Shown piece by piece: positions 1 to 10,749 of a DNA stretch of 64,000 bases (positions are counted from its first letter, which is position 1; each line of letters opens with the position of its first letter). A model generated the notes under the pieces. That model saw only the letters and a program-made list of their open reading frames with translations. It did not search any database and was not told the origin of the DNA. Source of the stretch: Luidia sarsii (taxonomy: Eukaryota; Echinodermata; Asteroidea; Paxillosida; Luidiidae); assembly GCA_949987565.1 (NCBI GenBank), contig OX465118.1, forward strand, positions 9,190,502 to 9,254,501. Reading direction: 5' to 3'. The position numbers and the translations under genes were made by a program.

Positions 1-286
1 CGGTCTGCGTGCCTTGGATCCGCCGGTTTGGACCCGGTGCGGAAGTGCCGTCGTGCCCGTTGTCTGCGTGCTCTGCACATGACATGCTCTACACGAAAGC
101 CTGTGGCTTTTCGCTTTTTTTAGTCAATTTGACGGCTTGTTATGCGTCTACGCTCAATCCACTTGTAACGATTCATGCCTGGATCATTTTGTGCACGCGC
201 TGTGCATGTGGAAGTTCAAGCCATGCTGCCGTAGGTCTATACATCACACGTTGCACTGATCAGCGTAGATGGACATACGTGTAGTA

Positions 287-395
287 CCCTAACCCCAACA
301 CTAACCCGTAACCCTAACTCTAACCCTAACCCTAACTCTAACCCTAACCCTAACTCTAACCCTAACCCTAACCCTAACCCTAACTCTAACCCTAT
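287..395. repeat. Degenerate telomere-type repeat tract
   Basis: About 110 bases of CCCTAA repeats regularly interrupted by CTCTAA units, so the tract is a TTAGGG-type array on the other strand with a recurring one-base variant. It lies inside unique-looking sequence on both sides, so it reads as an interstitial or subtelomeric tract rather than a chromosome end in this window. The hexamer is the general metazoan telomere unit. Confidence 0.85.
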
Positions 396-1800
396 TAACC
401 CTAAACACATCTACCGCGGGGGGGTTTTGGAATGAGCGTAGACGCATTTACCAGGCGTTAAATTGACTAAAAAGGTAAATTGTAAAAACAAAACAAAAAA
501 AACACGCTGCCCGGAGACGCACTCGGTATACCGGAGAGAACGCCTTGGACAAGGCTAACTCTCCTCGTAGAATCGAAATCCGACTGGGCCAAGGATCTTA
601 ATAATAGGGACCATGGACTTCTCAATAGCTACCCCGGGAAAAAAAACCCACACATTCAATTTCATTTCTAGATCATTCGGCTTGATTGAAGATTCCGCCC
701 AGCCCCTGCGTCGCGATCGAGTTCGTCATTTTGTCCCCAGCGCCTTGGACGTCGAGCGCTGCTTGCTGATTCGATTCCAGCATTCTTAAAAAAAAAAAAA
801 AAAGACCGTACCGGTACTGATTTAACGAATGAAAATTCTACGAATGACCACTCACGAAAGTGGAACGACTGCGGCGGAAATTAAATACAATTTGACATCA
901 TTTCCACACGGAGCCAAGGAAATGGGATATTATAATATTCGAGGCAATATTTTTTTTGGTTAAATCATTTTTGTGCTAATGCCACACCGTTTGATGGCGT
1001 GCGTTTGGTAAAGATTGTCCAAATTTAGCAATTCGAACTCATCACTCACAACGATGAAAGAAAAAGAGGCCTACATGAAAAAAAATATAGAATTTCATTT
1101 TTACGTCTGAACGTTTAAGGTGATACCGTATTGTCCTACCCTTCCCCCCTCTCAAATTCATTCCTTAGAATGATCTATCTTATAAAATCAATGAAAGTCC
1201 CGGATCCCCAATGGCCAACGTATGGTTCGACGGACAGCAAAACCAGTGGCATTCATTGTAAGTCTGAATTATGTTAAACAACCCAAGGTTGTGACGCGCG
1301 AATGGATCACCGTGCCGGCAACAAGCGTGTCCGTTTGCGTTGCCGTAGAAACCCGGTGGGAATGTTTTCACCCACGCCCATCCATTGGTGGATTTTCCTC
1401 AGACCTATCGCATTCTTACGACAAGTCGTAAGACATGAGCGACGCACAAAAAGCATTATAATCACACGGTCTATATAATTATTAGAACTTACAAAGGGTT
1501 ACCCGGCATTACAATATTTTAATACAGTATGTATATACGACGCATCGTAGAAGTAGATTCAGACGGGCGAGTAACACACCACTTTAGTATACAACGATCG
1601 AACACACATACAAAGGATGAATGCCCGGATAGTTCTGGCCGATACCAAAAATAGATCATTCCAGTTAATGGCCCCTTTTTCTTTCTAAATGTTTCAAAGC
1701 AATCTCACATTGTCTACACAAACTGTGGTTTCTATAGCTTCGATCTTACGCAGTGTCTTATCACTTTCACAAATTTAACCCATGTACAGGTATCCTCAAC
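396..1800. other. Gene-free stretch, AT-rich
   Basis: No reading frame longer than about 70 codons and no recognisable domain. There are short homopolymers (A-run near 786-801). Around 528-560 the words of a scattered repeat appear (ACCGGAGAGA then GGACAAGGCT), also seen near 42250-42280. Nothing else is supported here. Confidence 0.5.
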
Positions 1801-1804
1801 CTCT

Positions 1805-2187
1805 AAAAGGCCCAATGCAACATTGGGAAGATCGGGAAACATCGATCTCCACATTATTTCCTTCTAATTTACGCAGTTTGTAGATGGTCATGATAGAATC
1901 CTCATGTTGAAATCTTACGGTCTGGGATGCTGTACTTCTTGAGAAATACCAGTATTCACTCAAACATCGACAAATAGTTTATTACTCGCGAGTAATAGGC
2001 TAAACTATTTTCTTACACTACAGAACCGGTGCCAAAGCTGTGGTTTTTGTTTCGTATTAATTTTCTACTTTCTCAGATTACCATTTGAGCTAAAACCTTC
2101 GCATGATTTCTTTTTTGGAATGTTTTGTGGTTTGACACACAAACTATGGCAATCTTTTTACCTTTACCGATGTTGTATAGACCTTCA
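1805..2187 (+). mobile_element. MITE-like foldback element, AAAGGCCC family, copy 1
   Basis: Begins with AAAGGCCCAATGCAACATTG and ends with an inverted counterpart ending near GTTGTATAGACCTTC. The interior has the family words CTTACGGTCTGGGATGCTGT and ACCATTTGAGCTAAAACC, also found at 23206-23450 and 46091-46463 and partly at 47935-48015. No coding capacity; about 380 bp; terminal inverted repeats of about 20 bp. A related subfamily with AAAGCCCCTACACAAC ends lies at 7253, 20249 and 22021. Confidence 0.7.
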
Positions 2188-2232
2188 ACGTGCACATAAG
2201 ACTTGTAGACTATTTGGGATGGTCTCCATCTA

Positions 2233-2298
2233 GGGGCTGGATAGCTCAGAGCGCTGGTACGCAAAACCAGAGGTCTCGGGTTTAATTCCCGTTCCAGT
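2233..2298 (+). repeat. tRNA-like SINE head (not a functional tRNA)
   Basis: The sequence has an A-box-like TAGCTCAGAGCGCTGGTAC and a B-box-like GGTTTAATTCCCG about 30 bases later, followed by CCAGTCAAAGTTTTC. At about 66 bases the D and acceptor arms do not fold canonically. The same head followed by AAAGTTTTCTTT occurs near 47320-47395 and 55318-55400, so this is best read as the tRNA-derived 5' part of a SINE. A tRNAscan-type covariance score would settle it. Confidence 0.6.
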
Positions 2299-2299
2299 C

Positions 2300-3604
2300 A
2301 AAGTTTTCTTGCGGCTGTTCGCTTGATTCGACCCAAGTCTCGCCTTAACTGACCTTTCACCTTTATTGCTGTATAATTATCAGGCGTTACACCTTTATTG
2401 CTAAACAAGACAGACACGTTTAATTTTTGTTCGCTCCAGCGATTCACCTCAATGACACCAACCGTGTTCCATCCCCCAGGATCCAATATCACAGAGCCGC
2501 TTAGCGTGAAAATCTTCTAAGCATGGAATGTCTTCCTTGTGTATAGTAAACGGGATTGCAAAGAGAACTGCAACGTGGTGTCAATTGCTTCTATAAACTG
2601 GTATAATTCCACTCTTCTTTACTTAGCAGGAAATGATAGTGAAGTTTAGGTGGGCAAGGTGATTTCTATGAATTATGACTTCTTGTGCTTGAGCAAAATA
2701 ATTTGGGCGCTTAGGTCTCTTGTCAAAAACATCATCGGTTGAGTGCCGGTTGAATTCATCCGACCGATAAAATTTCCCCCGGTAGAAAGCCGATTGTACT
2801 GGACTCTGGGGTGAAAAATACACGATGGTTATCCGGTGTAAACGACATCGGACGGGTCAAATAATCTGATACCCAACCGATGATCTTTTCGACAAGAAAC
2901 CTTAGGTGGCTCTATGAAATTGGCGCCTGAGACCAGCCTCTCTTTCACCTCAAGGCGCTATGTGACCGTCACGTATAAGGGCTCACTTTATGCCTTCATG
3001 AAACATGCCAGGTGTCCATACTTTGCTCTACAGGCGCCCCCGCCTTGAATATCCGCACACGGTGTCGGCACCTTCGTGACTGTAAAAGTGTAAGGATTGG
3101 TTTGACGCGGGCGCCACCTCGAAGGCTCGACATTGTGCGCCTTTAAGGGTATTAATGTATTCACCTCCATGGTTGATTCCGTAGGCCACATATTTTGAAG
3201 GTTCTACATGCATTCTGCTTTTAATGTTATACTCGCACCTTCGAAAAGGGTCCTGCTAGATTCAGAGCTTCAGGCCATTCTAAATCTTTCCCATTTTTTT
3301 TTTCTGTAAGGACCTGCGTGTTTCACCTTAAGGGGCGTACATTTGATTTGGGCCTGCAGTTAAGGATTTCATCTTGGAGGTTTTGCACCCATTTCACCTT
3401 GCATAAGGTCCATGCGTGATTTACCGTTAAGGGGTTCGCGTTTGACCTTCAGGGCAACATGGACGTTTCACCTTAGTATTAAGTGCACAGTTATGTCAAG
3501 TTGACAACTCTGCACATGGGTTTAGTGCTCTGGAGTGGCTTTTACCTGGGATTTTTTTTTTAATCTGGTGCTTTGCCGTGAAAATGGTACAGGCTCGGAG
3601 CTCT
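2300..3604. other. Gene-free stretch upstream of the GPCR 3' end
   Basis: No coding region recognised. Bases 2708-2780 match 48012-48080 (shared words GTCAAAAACATCATCGGTTG and GTTGAATTCATCCGACCGAT), an old dispersed repeat. Bases 2470-2525 resemble the arm of the GGCCAATTTCATAGAGC family (CACAGAGCCGCTTAGCG). From about 3100 to 3480 the phrases 'TTTCACCTTAAGG' and 'CACCTTCGAAGG' recur loosely, suggesting a decayed short tandem or dispersed repeat. Confidence 0.45.
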
Positions 3605-4636
3605 TCAGCCACGGATGCACTGGTGTGAAGACCCTGACGGTACGCCCCTGGACGCAGAGCGCTGGACCACCACCGATATGCTGTCCAGCTGCCCGCTCGC
3701 CTCCCTGGCCAACCGGGGGCAGAAGAGCTTCCGGCAGCCCTCCTGGAACTGGCGGTACTTGATGGCGTAGATGACCGGGTTGACGCAGGAGTTGGAGCCG
3801 GCCAGGGCCACGGAGACCACGTAGACGGTGCCGCTGAAGTCCAGCGGAAAGCCCAGGTTGAACATGGCGAAGACGGTCAGGTTGGGGGTCCAGCAGCAGA
3901 AGTAGGCCAGGAAGACCACCAGCAGGGTCCGGAAGGTGTTGCGGCGGGCGCGGAGGAGCGACGTGTCCCGGCCGTCGGCCACGGTCGAGGCCTGGGCGGG
4001 CGAGCCCCGCCTGGCCGGCTGGCCGGCGGGGCAGACGCGGCGGGCCCCCCGGTGCAGCACCACCATGATGTGCGCGTAGGCGAAGAGCATGCTGAAGGTG
4101 GGCACGGTGTACTGGACCACGGTGATGAGGAAGCCCACCACGAACACGGTGGGCAGCTGCTTCCCCACGCAGTGCCGGTCCTCCGTCGTCTCGTGGATGG
4201 CGATGGAGTAGGTGGCGAACAGCGTGCCGATGACCCAGGCCAGGGCCAGCATCAGGCCGGCGTTGCGCTTCGTGTACACCCCGTGGTGGCGCAGCGGGTA
4301 CACGATGGCCACGTAGCGCTCGAACGTCAGCCCGACCAGGTTGAAGGTGGAGGTGATGAAGCAGGCCCACTGGAAGAACCTGGACGCCCACAGGCGGCAC
4401 AGGAGCACCCCGGACACGCCGGCGGGGAGGTGCTCGGGGCTCTCCATGTTGCTGTAGAGGAGGAGGAAGAGAGAGCCCAGCAGATCGGCCACCGCCTGGT
4501 TGACGATGAAGGCGTTGGTCAGCGTGTGCAGGCTCCGCACCCGACCGATGACCAGGCAGACCAGCCCGTTCCCGATCACGCCCACCACGCCCACCACGGT
4601 GTGCAAGACCTGGAGAATGGCCACCTCCTCCGCCAT
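3605..4636 (-). CDS. Rhodopsin-class (class A) G protein-coupled receptor, intronless
   Basis: A 343-residue seven-helix plasma-membrane receptor of the rhodopsin superfamily; the ligand is not known. It shows a GN motif in TM1 (GVIGNGLVCLVIG), NQAVADLL in TM2 (the conserved Asp), a Cys at the top of TM3, ERY in place of DRY (GLTFERYVAIVYPL), an ECL2 Cys (DRHCVGK), CCWTPN in TM6 and NPVIY in TM7, then a basic helix 8 and a Ser-rich tail. The start is the first ATG (4636), in context GACAGCCATGG. The frame stays open for about 50 codons upstream but has no ATG there, and that stretch is non-hydrophobic. Length is normal for the family. The coding region is far more GC-rich than its surroundings and has no introns, typical of large invertebrate GPCR expansions. 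It resembles orphan peptide or amine-type receptors; subtype cannot be assigned by eye. Confidence 0.9.
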   Translation of the reverse strand: MAEEVAILQVLHTVVGVVGVIGNGLVCLVIGRVRSLHTLTNAFIVNQAVADLLGSLFLLLYSNMESPEHLPAGVSGVLLCRLWASRFFQWACFITSTFNLVGLTFERYVAIVYPLRHHGVYTKRNAGLMLALAWVIGTLFATYSIAIHETTEDRHCVGKQLPTVFVVGFLITVVQYTVPTFSMLFAYAHIMVVLHRGARRVCPAGQPARRGSPAQASTVADGRDTSLLRARRNTFRTLLVVFLAYFCCWTPNLTVFAMFNLGFPLDFSGTVYVVSVALAGSNSCVNPVIYAIKYRQFQEGCRKLFCPRLAREASGQLDSISVVVQRSASRGVPSGSSHQCIRG

Positions 4637-5097
4637 GGCTGTCAGACTCTCCGACTGGGTCCAACTCCCGCGGGGTCCGGGAGGCGATCCCCCCCGATCC
4701 ACCCCGCTTACGGGCCGGCCGATGGGAGCCGCGATCGAGCAGCTCACCGCGGCATCGAACCCGGGTTTTAATCCCTCCAGTCCGCGCAACTTCGTCTCGA
4801 GTTCACGGCGAGCTCGATCGTGGCTCGCGTTGTCACACCAGGATACCGCACGAATCAGTCACGTCCTCCCAGTAGCGTGAACGAACACGCTAGCTACCGT
4901 GCATGCCGCGTATGGCCGTTGGCAGTGACTAGATACAACGCATACTATACCACTCCACCACTGAAATCGCCTCTCTCCGCGGTATACGAGGTCAGCGGAA
5001 TTTGCGCGTGCTGCTCGTCATGTCACCAGACTAGGGGGCGCTGACGGTCTGCCAGCCAGTGCCGCCTCTATAGCCACGACGGCAGGCGATATTTTTT
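4637..5097. other. 5' flank of the GPCR gene
   Basis: The GC-rich composition continues to about 4830 and then falls, so this probably holds the receptor's 5' UTR and promoter. No TATA box or splice acceptor close to the ATG stands out. No further gene is seen. Confidence 0.4.
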
Positions 5098-5349
5098 CCG
5101 TACCACATATTCGCTATGGGCCCATATGTTTGTGCACAAAGTATATGAAGAATTGAGTCTCAGGTCACTCAGATTGTTCACGTACATGTACGTTGTAATC
5201 GCTGTGCAGAAAGCCTAATTAGCTGTGCAGAAAGCCTATCCCTAGCTTTAACTTCAACAGGTATAGCCCCCTCCCCTCCCCCTTGTCCCCCACCCCGTAA
5301 ATTGTTGGTGCACAAACATATGGGCCCATCAGCGAATAATGTGGTACGG
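5098..5349. mobile_element. Foldback MITE with about 40-bp inverted ends
   Basis: The left end CCGTACCACATATTCGC followed by GGGCCCATATGTTTGTGCAC is mirrored on the right by GTGCACAAACATATGGGCCC and GCGAATAATGTGGTACGG. The interior carries a 20-bp direct duplication around AGCTGTGCAGAAAGCCTA (near 5202 and 5221). Non-coding, about 250 bp. Only this copy was noticed in the window. Confidence 0.7.
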
Positions 5350-7250
5350 GAGTGGGCAGGGGGGGGGGGGGTCGGGATCTCGCCGAATCCCGCGGAATCA
5401 CGCGCGTGCGGAGAAGCCGCCTGGTCGGTCCGAGACGCCGATTGGACGGTGGTGGCGTCGGCCGGGATGCGGGGTAGCGATACCGGTCTCCCGTCTCCGT
5501 AAAAAAAAACCCACCTTGACCATTTTCGATCTTGCCGTCTTACAAGAAGTTGAGAACACCGGCCAGGAGTTTCATCCCCCCCCCTGCCCTCTTTGTCGGG
5601 CTGCCCTACCGTCGCTTCCGTCCACCTGCCAGTTTACGAGGAAAACCGTACAAGGCGCCCTGTTAGAATTGACATGTCGGTCTGTCTATGGCCGGCTCGG
5701 TGTCCCCCCGTGCAGGGCAGGTGGAGAAGCGTATAGGCTAAATATTTGCCGACAAATGCCCTTTTTTTAACGTTTTTTTTATATCCATTCCTTGGCATCA
5801 AAAAAACATAAATCTGTTAATATTAACACGCGTGTAGTCCTGAGCGCGATTCGCCTCCGGCAACAAGGGCTATATACGGACGGCCGCGAAAGAGATTTCC
5901 GAATTGTTCATGGCAATGTGCGGTTGAGATAAAAAAAGAAAAAAAAAGAAGAAGAAGAAGTAAACATAGTTGGAGAAAGTTTTCGGGTATCCCTATAAGC
6001 AAGAGTACGTGAAGTCGTCGCTAAACCACTGATTCCGTTTCCATTCTTCGTCAGTTTGTGCGCCACTTTATGGTGGGTACCAGCGAGAACATTGATTTTT
6101 TTGTTTGGTTCATACCCAGGTACGGTATATACTGAACCCGCACAATCAATACGCGATGACGTCATGCCCTAGCTCGACTGACCACGAGAGACCGCTTCGG
6201 ATGGCATCGTGCACGGTGCCAAATCACGGTGCCGCAGTGACCTACCGGGAATTTCGAAAGCATGGCGGGTTGAGGGAACGCGAATTCGACCACCGAATTC
6301 CATGATTTTTCCCTCTTTATGAAACTCGTAGGTGAGTTGCACATGGGTAATTGTAGGTTGTTTTTATCAACCAAAGAGATAAGCCAACTATTTTCTCTGG
6401 GTTTCATTCTTCTTTAAAGACCAAATATGGAAGGCAGTTGCGGCGTGGTCATTTTTCCTCCTAGCAGATTGTGGCGTGATGTTGCCTTGGGTCGTGGTCT
6501 GAGCAGGGGGCCACCATTGTTGGTGAGGAAGGGAGAGAGAGGGGGAGAAGGAGGGAGGAAATTGAGGCACACAACTTTAACGTGGTGAAATTGATTGCTA
6601 AGCCTACTTCAAAGAGCTCTATAGACAACCCCTCGATGCAAGCCGTGCATCACGGGGGAAAACCACGAAGCCCCCCCCCCCAACCAACAACCCTTCCCCC
6701 GACTGGATTATGTTGACTTTTCAAGCCAACCCATTCTCCCTCTCCATCCCCTACCCTGCCCCCTCCCCCCTCAGGCGCATATCCAAAGTTAATTAATATT
6801 GAAACCGAGTCTCCATGTATGTGCACACAAATCACGCCCCTCCCATTCTGATTCGCGATGACTGTAAAACTGCCGCCTTGCATTCTATTCTGCTTCATTG
6901 CAAATCCCATTTGCCACCTGCTTGTGCATTGTATCACTTTGTTGTGGATCATGAAAAAAAATCTAGTATGGGTCACGAACCATGCAGCACCTGCAATAAT
7001 CGATACTTCATTGTATTTTTTTCCCCTCATGTCACTCTTTCGACGGTATTAAAGAGGGCGGGAATCAATTTTTAAGCTTTGCGCGCCGGATCGTTAAACT
7101 TTGTTTAGCCATTCGAATTTCATCTCTGATACGAAATCATGCAGCTGTTTGTTTTATAATTTGATGTTAAAAAAATAACCGTGTGGCCAAAGGCGATGCT
7201 GTATTGGCGTCGTATTATTATTGTTTTTATGGCATAGGCCTAATCGCACT
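5350..7250. other. Gene-free stretch with low-complexity runs
   Basis: Several open frames of 60-140 codons exist but none shows a recognisable domain, and they overlap on opposite strands. Runs of G (5359-5370), C (5576-5582 and 6669-6680) and T or A interrupt the sequence. Bases 6515-6560 are a short GA-rich tract. I see no gene. Confidence 0.45.
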
Positions 7251-7252
7251 TT

Positions 7253-7629
7253 AAAGCCCCTACACAACATTGGTAAGATCGGAAAACAGAAATATTCACA
7301 GATTTGGATGAAACTTATACAGTTTGAAGATGGTTATGGTAGAAACCTCGCACTATAAGATTTCTGCTTTAAATGTTGCATTTTGGGAGAAAAGAGTACA
7401 AGAAATTGTTTACGTCTCATCGAGATCTAAACTATTTTTTGAAACAGTATGGCATTGGATGCTGCATTTTCTAAAAACAAATGAAGTGGTTTTGATTATT
7501 TTCTCGAGACTCGGTTGGCGGATTGAGCTGAAATTTTCACAGGTGTGCTATTCCATGCATATGTTGGATCAAACAACGTATTATATGGATGCTATTCTTT
7601 GACCTCGACCGATGTTGTGTTGTCCCTGT
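7253..7629 (+). mobile_element. MITE-like element, AAAGCCCC family, copy 2
   Basis: Starts AAAGCCCCTACACAACATTG and ends near GACCGATGTTGTGTTGTCCC. The interior words ACTTATACAGTTTGAAGATG, CGGATTGAGCTGAAATTTTC and CTCGAGACTCGGTTGGCGGA recur in the copy at 22021-22397. Non-coding, with about 20-bp inverted ends. Confidence 0.75.
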
Positions 7630-7944
7630 AAAAAGAAACGCGCTTTGAAAATGTCAACGCAGATGTTTCGTGTATATATACACACGGACTGCCCTGCCGC
7701 ACATCATTCACAACCCGAATGTCATCATCTCCGCTTCATATACCCACCCCGACACATTGTCTGTGCTGAATGCTATCTCAATGTTTGCACTCACCGCGAT
7801 CGAAAGGAACGGAGCGATAACTCGCAACAGCTGTGATTAATGGAAGCGACACCGTTTATATTATTGGTGTAATACTTTTGGCCTGACCCCATGACGCATT
7901 GCGGTAATCGGGGCGTTCATCGGCAGCGGTGGGTCAAAAAGAAA

Positions 7945-8662
7945 AACTCACTGCATGGGATGAGGTTGTGGGACAGAAGGATGAGAATGAGGAAGGAGGA
8001 AGGAGGAAGGAAAAGGAGGAGAAGGGAGGAGGAGGTACCATGAGTTGGAGGAGAAAGAGGAGGAGGTGGAAGAGGGGAATTGGGAGAGGTGAAGAGGAAC
8101 TTAGAAGCAAGATAGGAAGAGAGGGGAGGAGGGAAGGAGGGGAGGTGAGGCTAGCTATAAGAATGACGAGGGTAGGTGGAGACTAGAAGGGGAAGAGGCG
8201 GAGGAGGAGGGGGAGGAGGTAGATGAGATGGAGGGGAAAGAGGAAGAGGTTGAAGAGGGGAATTGGGAGAGGTGGAGAGGAAGAATGAGAAGAGGACGAG
8301 AGGAGAGGGGAGGAGAGGAGGGGGAGGGGTGAGGCTAGGTATAAGAAGGAGGAGGGTAGGTGGAGTAGAAGGGGAAGAGGCGGAGGAGGAGGTGGTAGAT
8401 GAGTTGGAGGAGAAAGAGGAAGAGGTGGAAGAGGGGAATTTGGAGAGGTGGAGAGGAAAAAGGAAAAGAGGACGAGAGGAGAGGGGAGGAGGAGAGGAGC
8501 CTGGAGGAGTGAGGCTCGCTATAAGAAGGAGGAGGGTAGGTGGAGTAGAAGGGGAAGAGGCGGATGAGGAGGGGGGAGGAGGTAGATGAGTTGGAGGAGA
8601 AAGAGGACGGGGTGAGAGAGGTGGAGAGGAAGAAGGAAAAGACGACGAGAGGAGAGGGGATA
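7945..8662. repeat. GA-rich minisatellite, unit about 180-184 bp
   Basis: A purine-rich (+ strand) tandem array. The landmark CTATAAGAA... followed by GGGTAGGTGGA recurs at about 8155, 8339 and 8519, giving periods of about 184 and 180 bases. Units contain GAGGTGGAAGAGGGGAATT and GTGAGGCTAGCTATAAGAA with small indels. Open frames through it on both strands are by-products of low complexity. Confidence 0.8.
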
Positions 8663-8715
8663 AGGAGAGGAGGAGGAGGAGGAGGAGGAGGAGGAGGAGG
8701 AGGAGGAGGAGGAGG
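8663..8715. repeat. (GGA)n microsatellite
   Basis: About seventeen consecutive GGA triplets directly follow the GA-rich minisatellite and probably grew out of its last unit. Confidence 0.9.
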
Positions 8716-9676
8716 ATAGAAAAATCGTAAGGGTGTGGAGGATTAGGAACAGCAGGAGAAGGAGACGAAATAATATTTGAACACGACCTATTCTTCATAG
8801 ACTGACAAATTTGCTGTCTAAGAAATCCTGCCACCACGGAATGAGAATAAGATAAAGACTGTCACCCTTAATGGATAATCCAAACACGTCGTGCAAAAAG
8901 GCAGCGGCGTGTTCTCCTATAGGCCCAATACTAAAAATAGACTGGGCCGGTCCGGGGATCGGAACGGCACCGGCCCCAGGTTCGGTCGTCGGGAGTCATT
9001 TCCGATTGATTTTTATCGCGAAGTGGGTCGCGGAGCGTGCCCGCCGCCGAAAATTGCGACGTTGGTCTGTCTGCGGACAATCAATTCTAAACATTGCCAA
9101 ATTGACCGACTAAATTAAATGGACGCAGCAGTCCTGTATAACCGGTCGCCCATCACTGACACTCCCGTACCCTCTCGCTCACACAAACTCCGCACAAAAC
9201 GGTAATTCGCTGTTTTGACCTTGGCCAAATCAATTGAATCGACACTGGTACAGGTAGAGTTTACTGCACAGACGAATCCGACGGGACAGAGCGACATTGG
9301 TGGTCGACGTGTTTATATCAGAGGGGCCGTTCACCCATGCACGAAATCTTCAGCCACGATCCAAACCGGCTGACAGAACACACAATTCAGACGCGGCCAT
9401 CATGCATCATACAATGAAGCTTTGTCTACCAGTATAAGCAATGTTAGAGGATGACATGCATAGTTGAAGCACGGGTTTCACTCACGACACCAATCCCTGG
9501 TCTACGAAAATTACGTCAATCGAGCGAAAACACCAGGCCCCAAAAAAGGCCGGTATATTTTGGGAAAAGACAAGGGTCCCGAACTGATGCAAGATGTAGC
9601 CGCAGTCATCGAAGACGAACTGAATGATTATGATTAAGACTTAAGGCTTTGCATGGTGGGTGAATCAATAAAAATT
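8716..9676. other. Gene-free stretch
   Basis: Only short overlapping open frames, none recognisable. No repeat family is obvious between the GGA tract and the foldback element at 9677. Confidence 0.4.
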
Positions 9677-9876
9677 ATAGGAAGGTTTGCGGTGACACCA
9701 TGTATAGGGTCTCTCTCGACGTTTCGGCCAGTATGCTCTGGCCATCATCATTCTCCTGATGACGGCCAGAGCATACTGGTCGAAACCTCGAGTTAACCAC
9801 TCAGGTTCTTTTTAGGACCACACCTCTTCCTTTATATCAAGAGACCTTATACATGGTGTCACCGCAAACCTTCCTA
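9677..9876. mobile_element. Palindromic MITE with 37-bp inverted ends and an internal hairpin
   Basis: The ends ATAGGAAGGTTTGCGGTGAC (left) and GTCACCGCAAACCTTCCTAT (right) are perfect inverted copies and continue with ACCATGTATA. The centre is a second palindrome, GGCCAGTATGCTCTGGCC...GGCCAGAGCATACTGGTC. Related fragments with TTTGCGG(T/A)GACACC ends or the CAGTATGCTCTG core occur near 29150-29210, 55626-55732 and 59247-59350. Non-coding. Confidence 0.8.
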
Positions 9877-9949
9877 TATTGAATAATTATGCAGTATTTG
9901 GGTCATGATGGAAGACTTTGCACCCAAATCGAAAGATATAAAAAATTAT

Positions 9950-9999
9950 GTGACCCGGCACAGCCACATGAGGAATATCCCACCAAAACACATATAGTG
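9950..9999 (-). mobile_element. Fragment of GTGACCCGG-family element
   Basis: GTGACCCGGCACAGCCACATGAGGAATATCCCACC is the standard right end of the family in reverse orientation. It stops after about 50 bases at unrelated sequence, so it is a truncated terminal fragment. Confidence 0.7.
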
Positions 10000-10284
10000 G
10001 ATTATTCTGCTTCCAGTTTATCAACTTTCATTTCATATAATTATATACATGTAACTGAGTATAGGCTAATGGCGCTGTGTGTTTACGGTAGATGATACGG
10101 TATTAACCGACGGCTTCCCGTGTCGTAAATTGTGCATGCAATATTTTAAAGAAATACGTAAAATTACTTAAAGTGGTATACAAAAATGTTGCAGACTGCT
10201 TACTGACTACAATTACCAAAATGCAAACCTCAAGATTTAGTGGGCATGACGTTTCGATCCTAGCATACGTAAAATGATTGGAAA

Positions 10285-10749
10285 CTGACCCGGCACAGCA
10301 TAATGAGGAATAACCCCCGCTTTTAAGATTTTGAGATTTTCTAATGATGTGAAAGAGTATACCATTAGCTTTCAAATGATATCAAAATTATTTCAGTGTG
10401 AACTTTTTTGTAAATAGTACAAGGGGACTTCGCTTATTCATTTGGTACCAAACACAATATAGTAGCACTATTCTAACTCCTCGAAAGCGGCCATTCAAAA
10501 AGGCAGGAACTTTACACTTTCATGAAAACAGTACACAAACACTCCACGAAATCCTCGTTTTTTCCACATTTAGAGACGGATTTCGGAAAAATCCTTTGGA
10601 CATAACATCCTCCAATACATTAACTTTCCGAAAATACAAAAAAAATAAAATTGATTTTTAATCGAATTGAGAAGATACTTTGACTTCAGGCGTTGTTTAC
10701 TGGAAAAGTGTTTTGGTAGTATATTCCTCATGTCGCTGTACCGGGTCAC
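10285..10749 (+). mobile_element. GTGACCCGG-family MITE, long form (about 465 bp)
   Basis: Left end CTGACCCGGCACAGCATAAT (first base mutated), right end TGTACCGGGTCAC. The interior words TATACCATTAGCTTTCAAAT, CGGCCATTCAAAAAGGCAGG and TTTACACTTTCATGAAAACA match the long copies at 53169-53634, 55973-56443 and 60219-60939. No target duplication is preserved. It has no transposase, so it must be mobilised in trans. Confidence 0.85.

Noticed and set aside
2233..2298. Possible functional tRNA genes here and at 31320, 37776, 47320, 55318 and 56820
   Set aside because: All have recognisable A or B boxes but wrong lengths, loops or acceptor stems, and several run into the same AAAGTTTTC SINE body. 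They are better explained as tRNA-derived SINE heads or pseudogenes.
4052..4771. Long plus-strand frames antisense to the GPCR
   Set aside because: Shadow frames of a GC-rich coding sequence; His/Gly/Glu-rich product with no domain.
4637..4789. N-terminal extension of the GPCR to 394 residues
   Set aside because: The upstream frame is open but begins at a TTG codon with no ATG; the first ATG at 4636 has a strong start context and places TM1 at a normal distance.
8151..8837. 228-codon Ser/Pro/Leu-rich frame on the minus strand
   Set aside because: Encoded by the GA-rich minisatellite and GGA tract.
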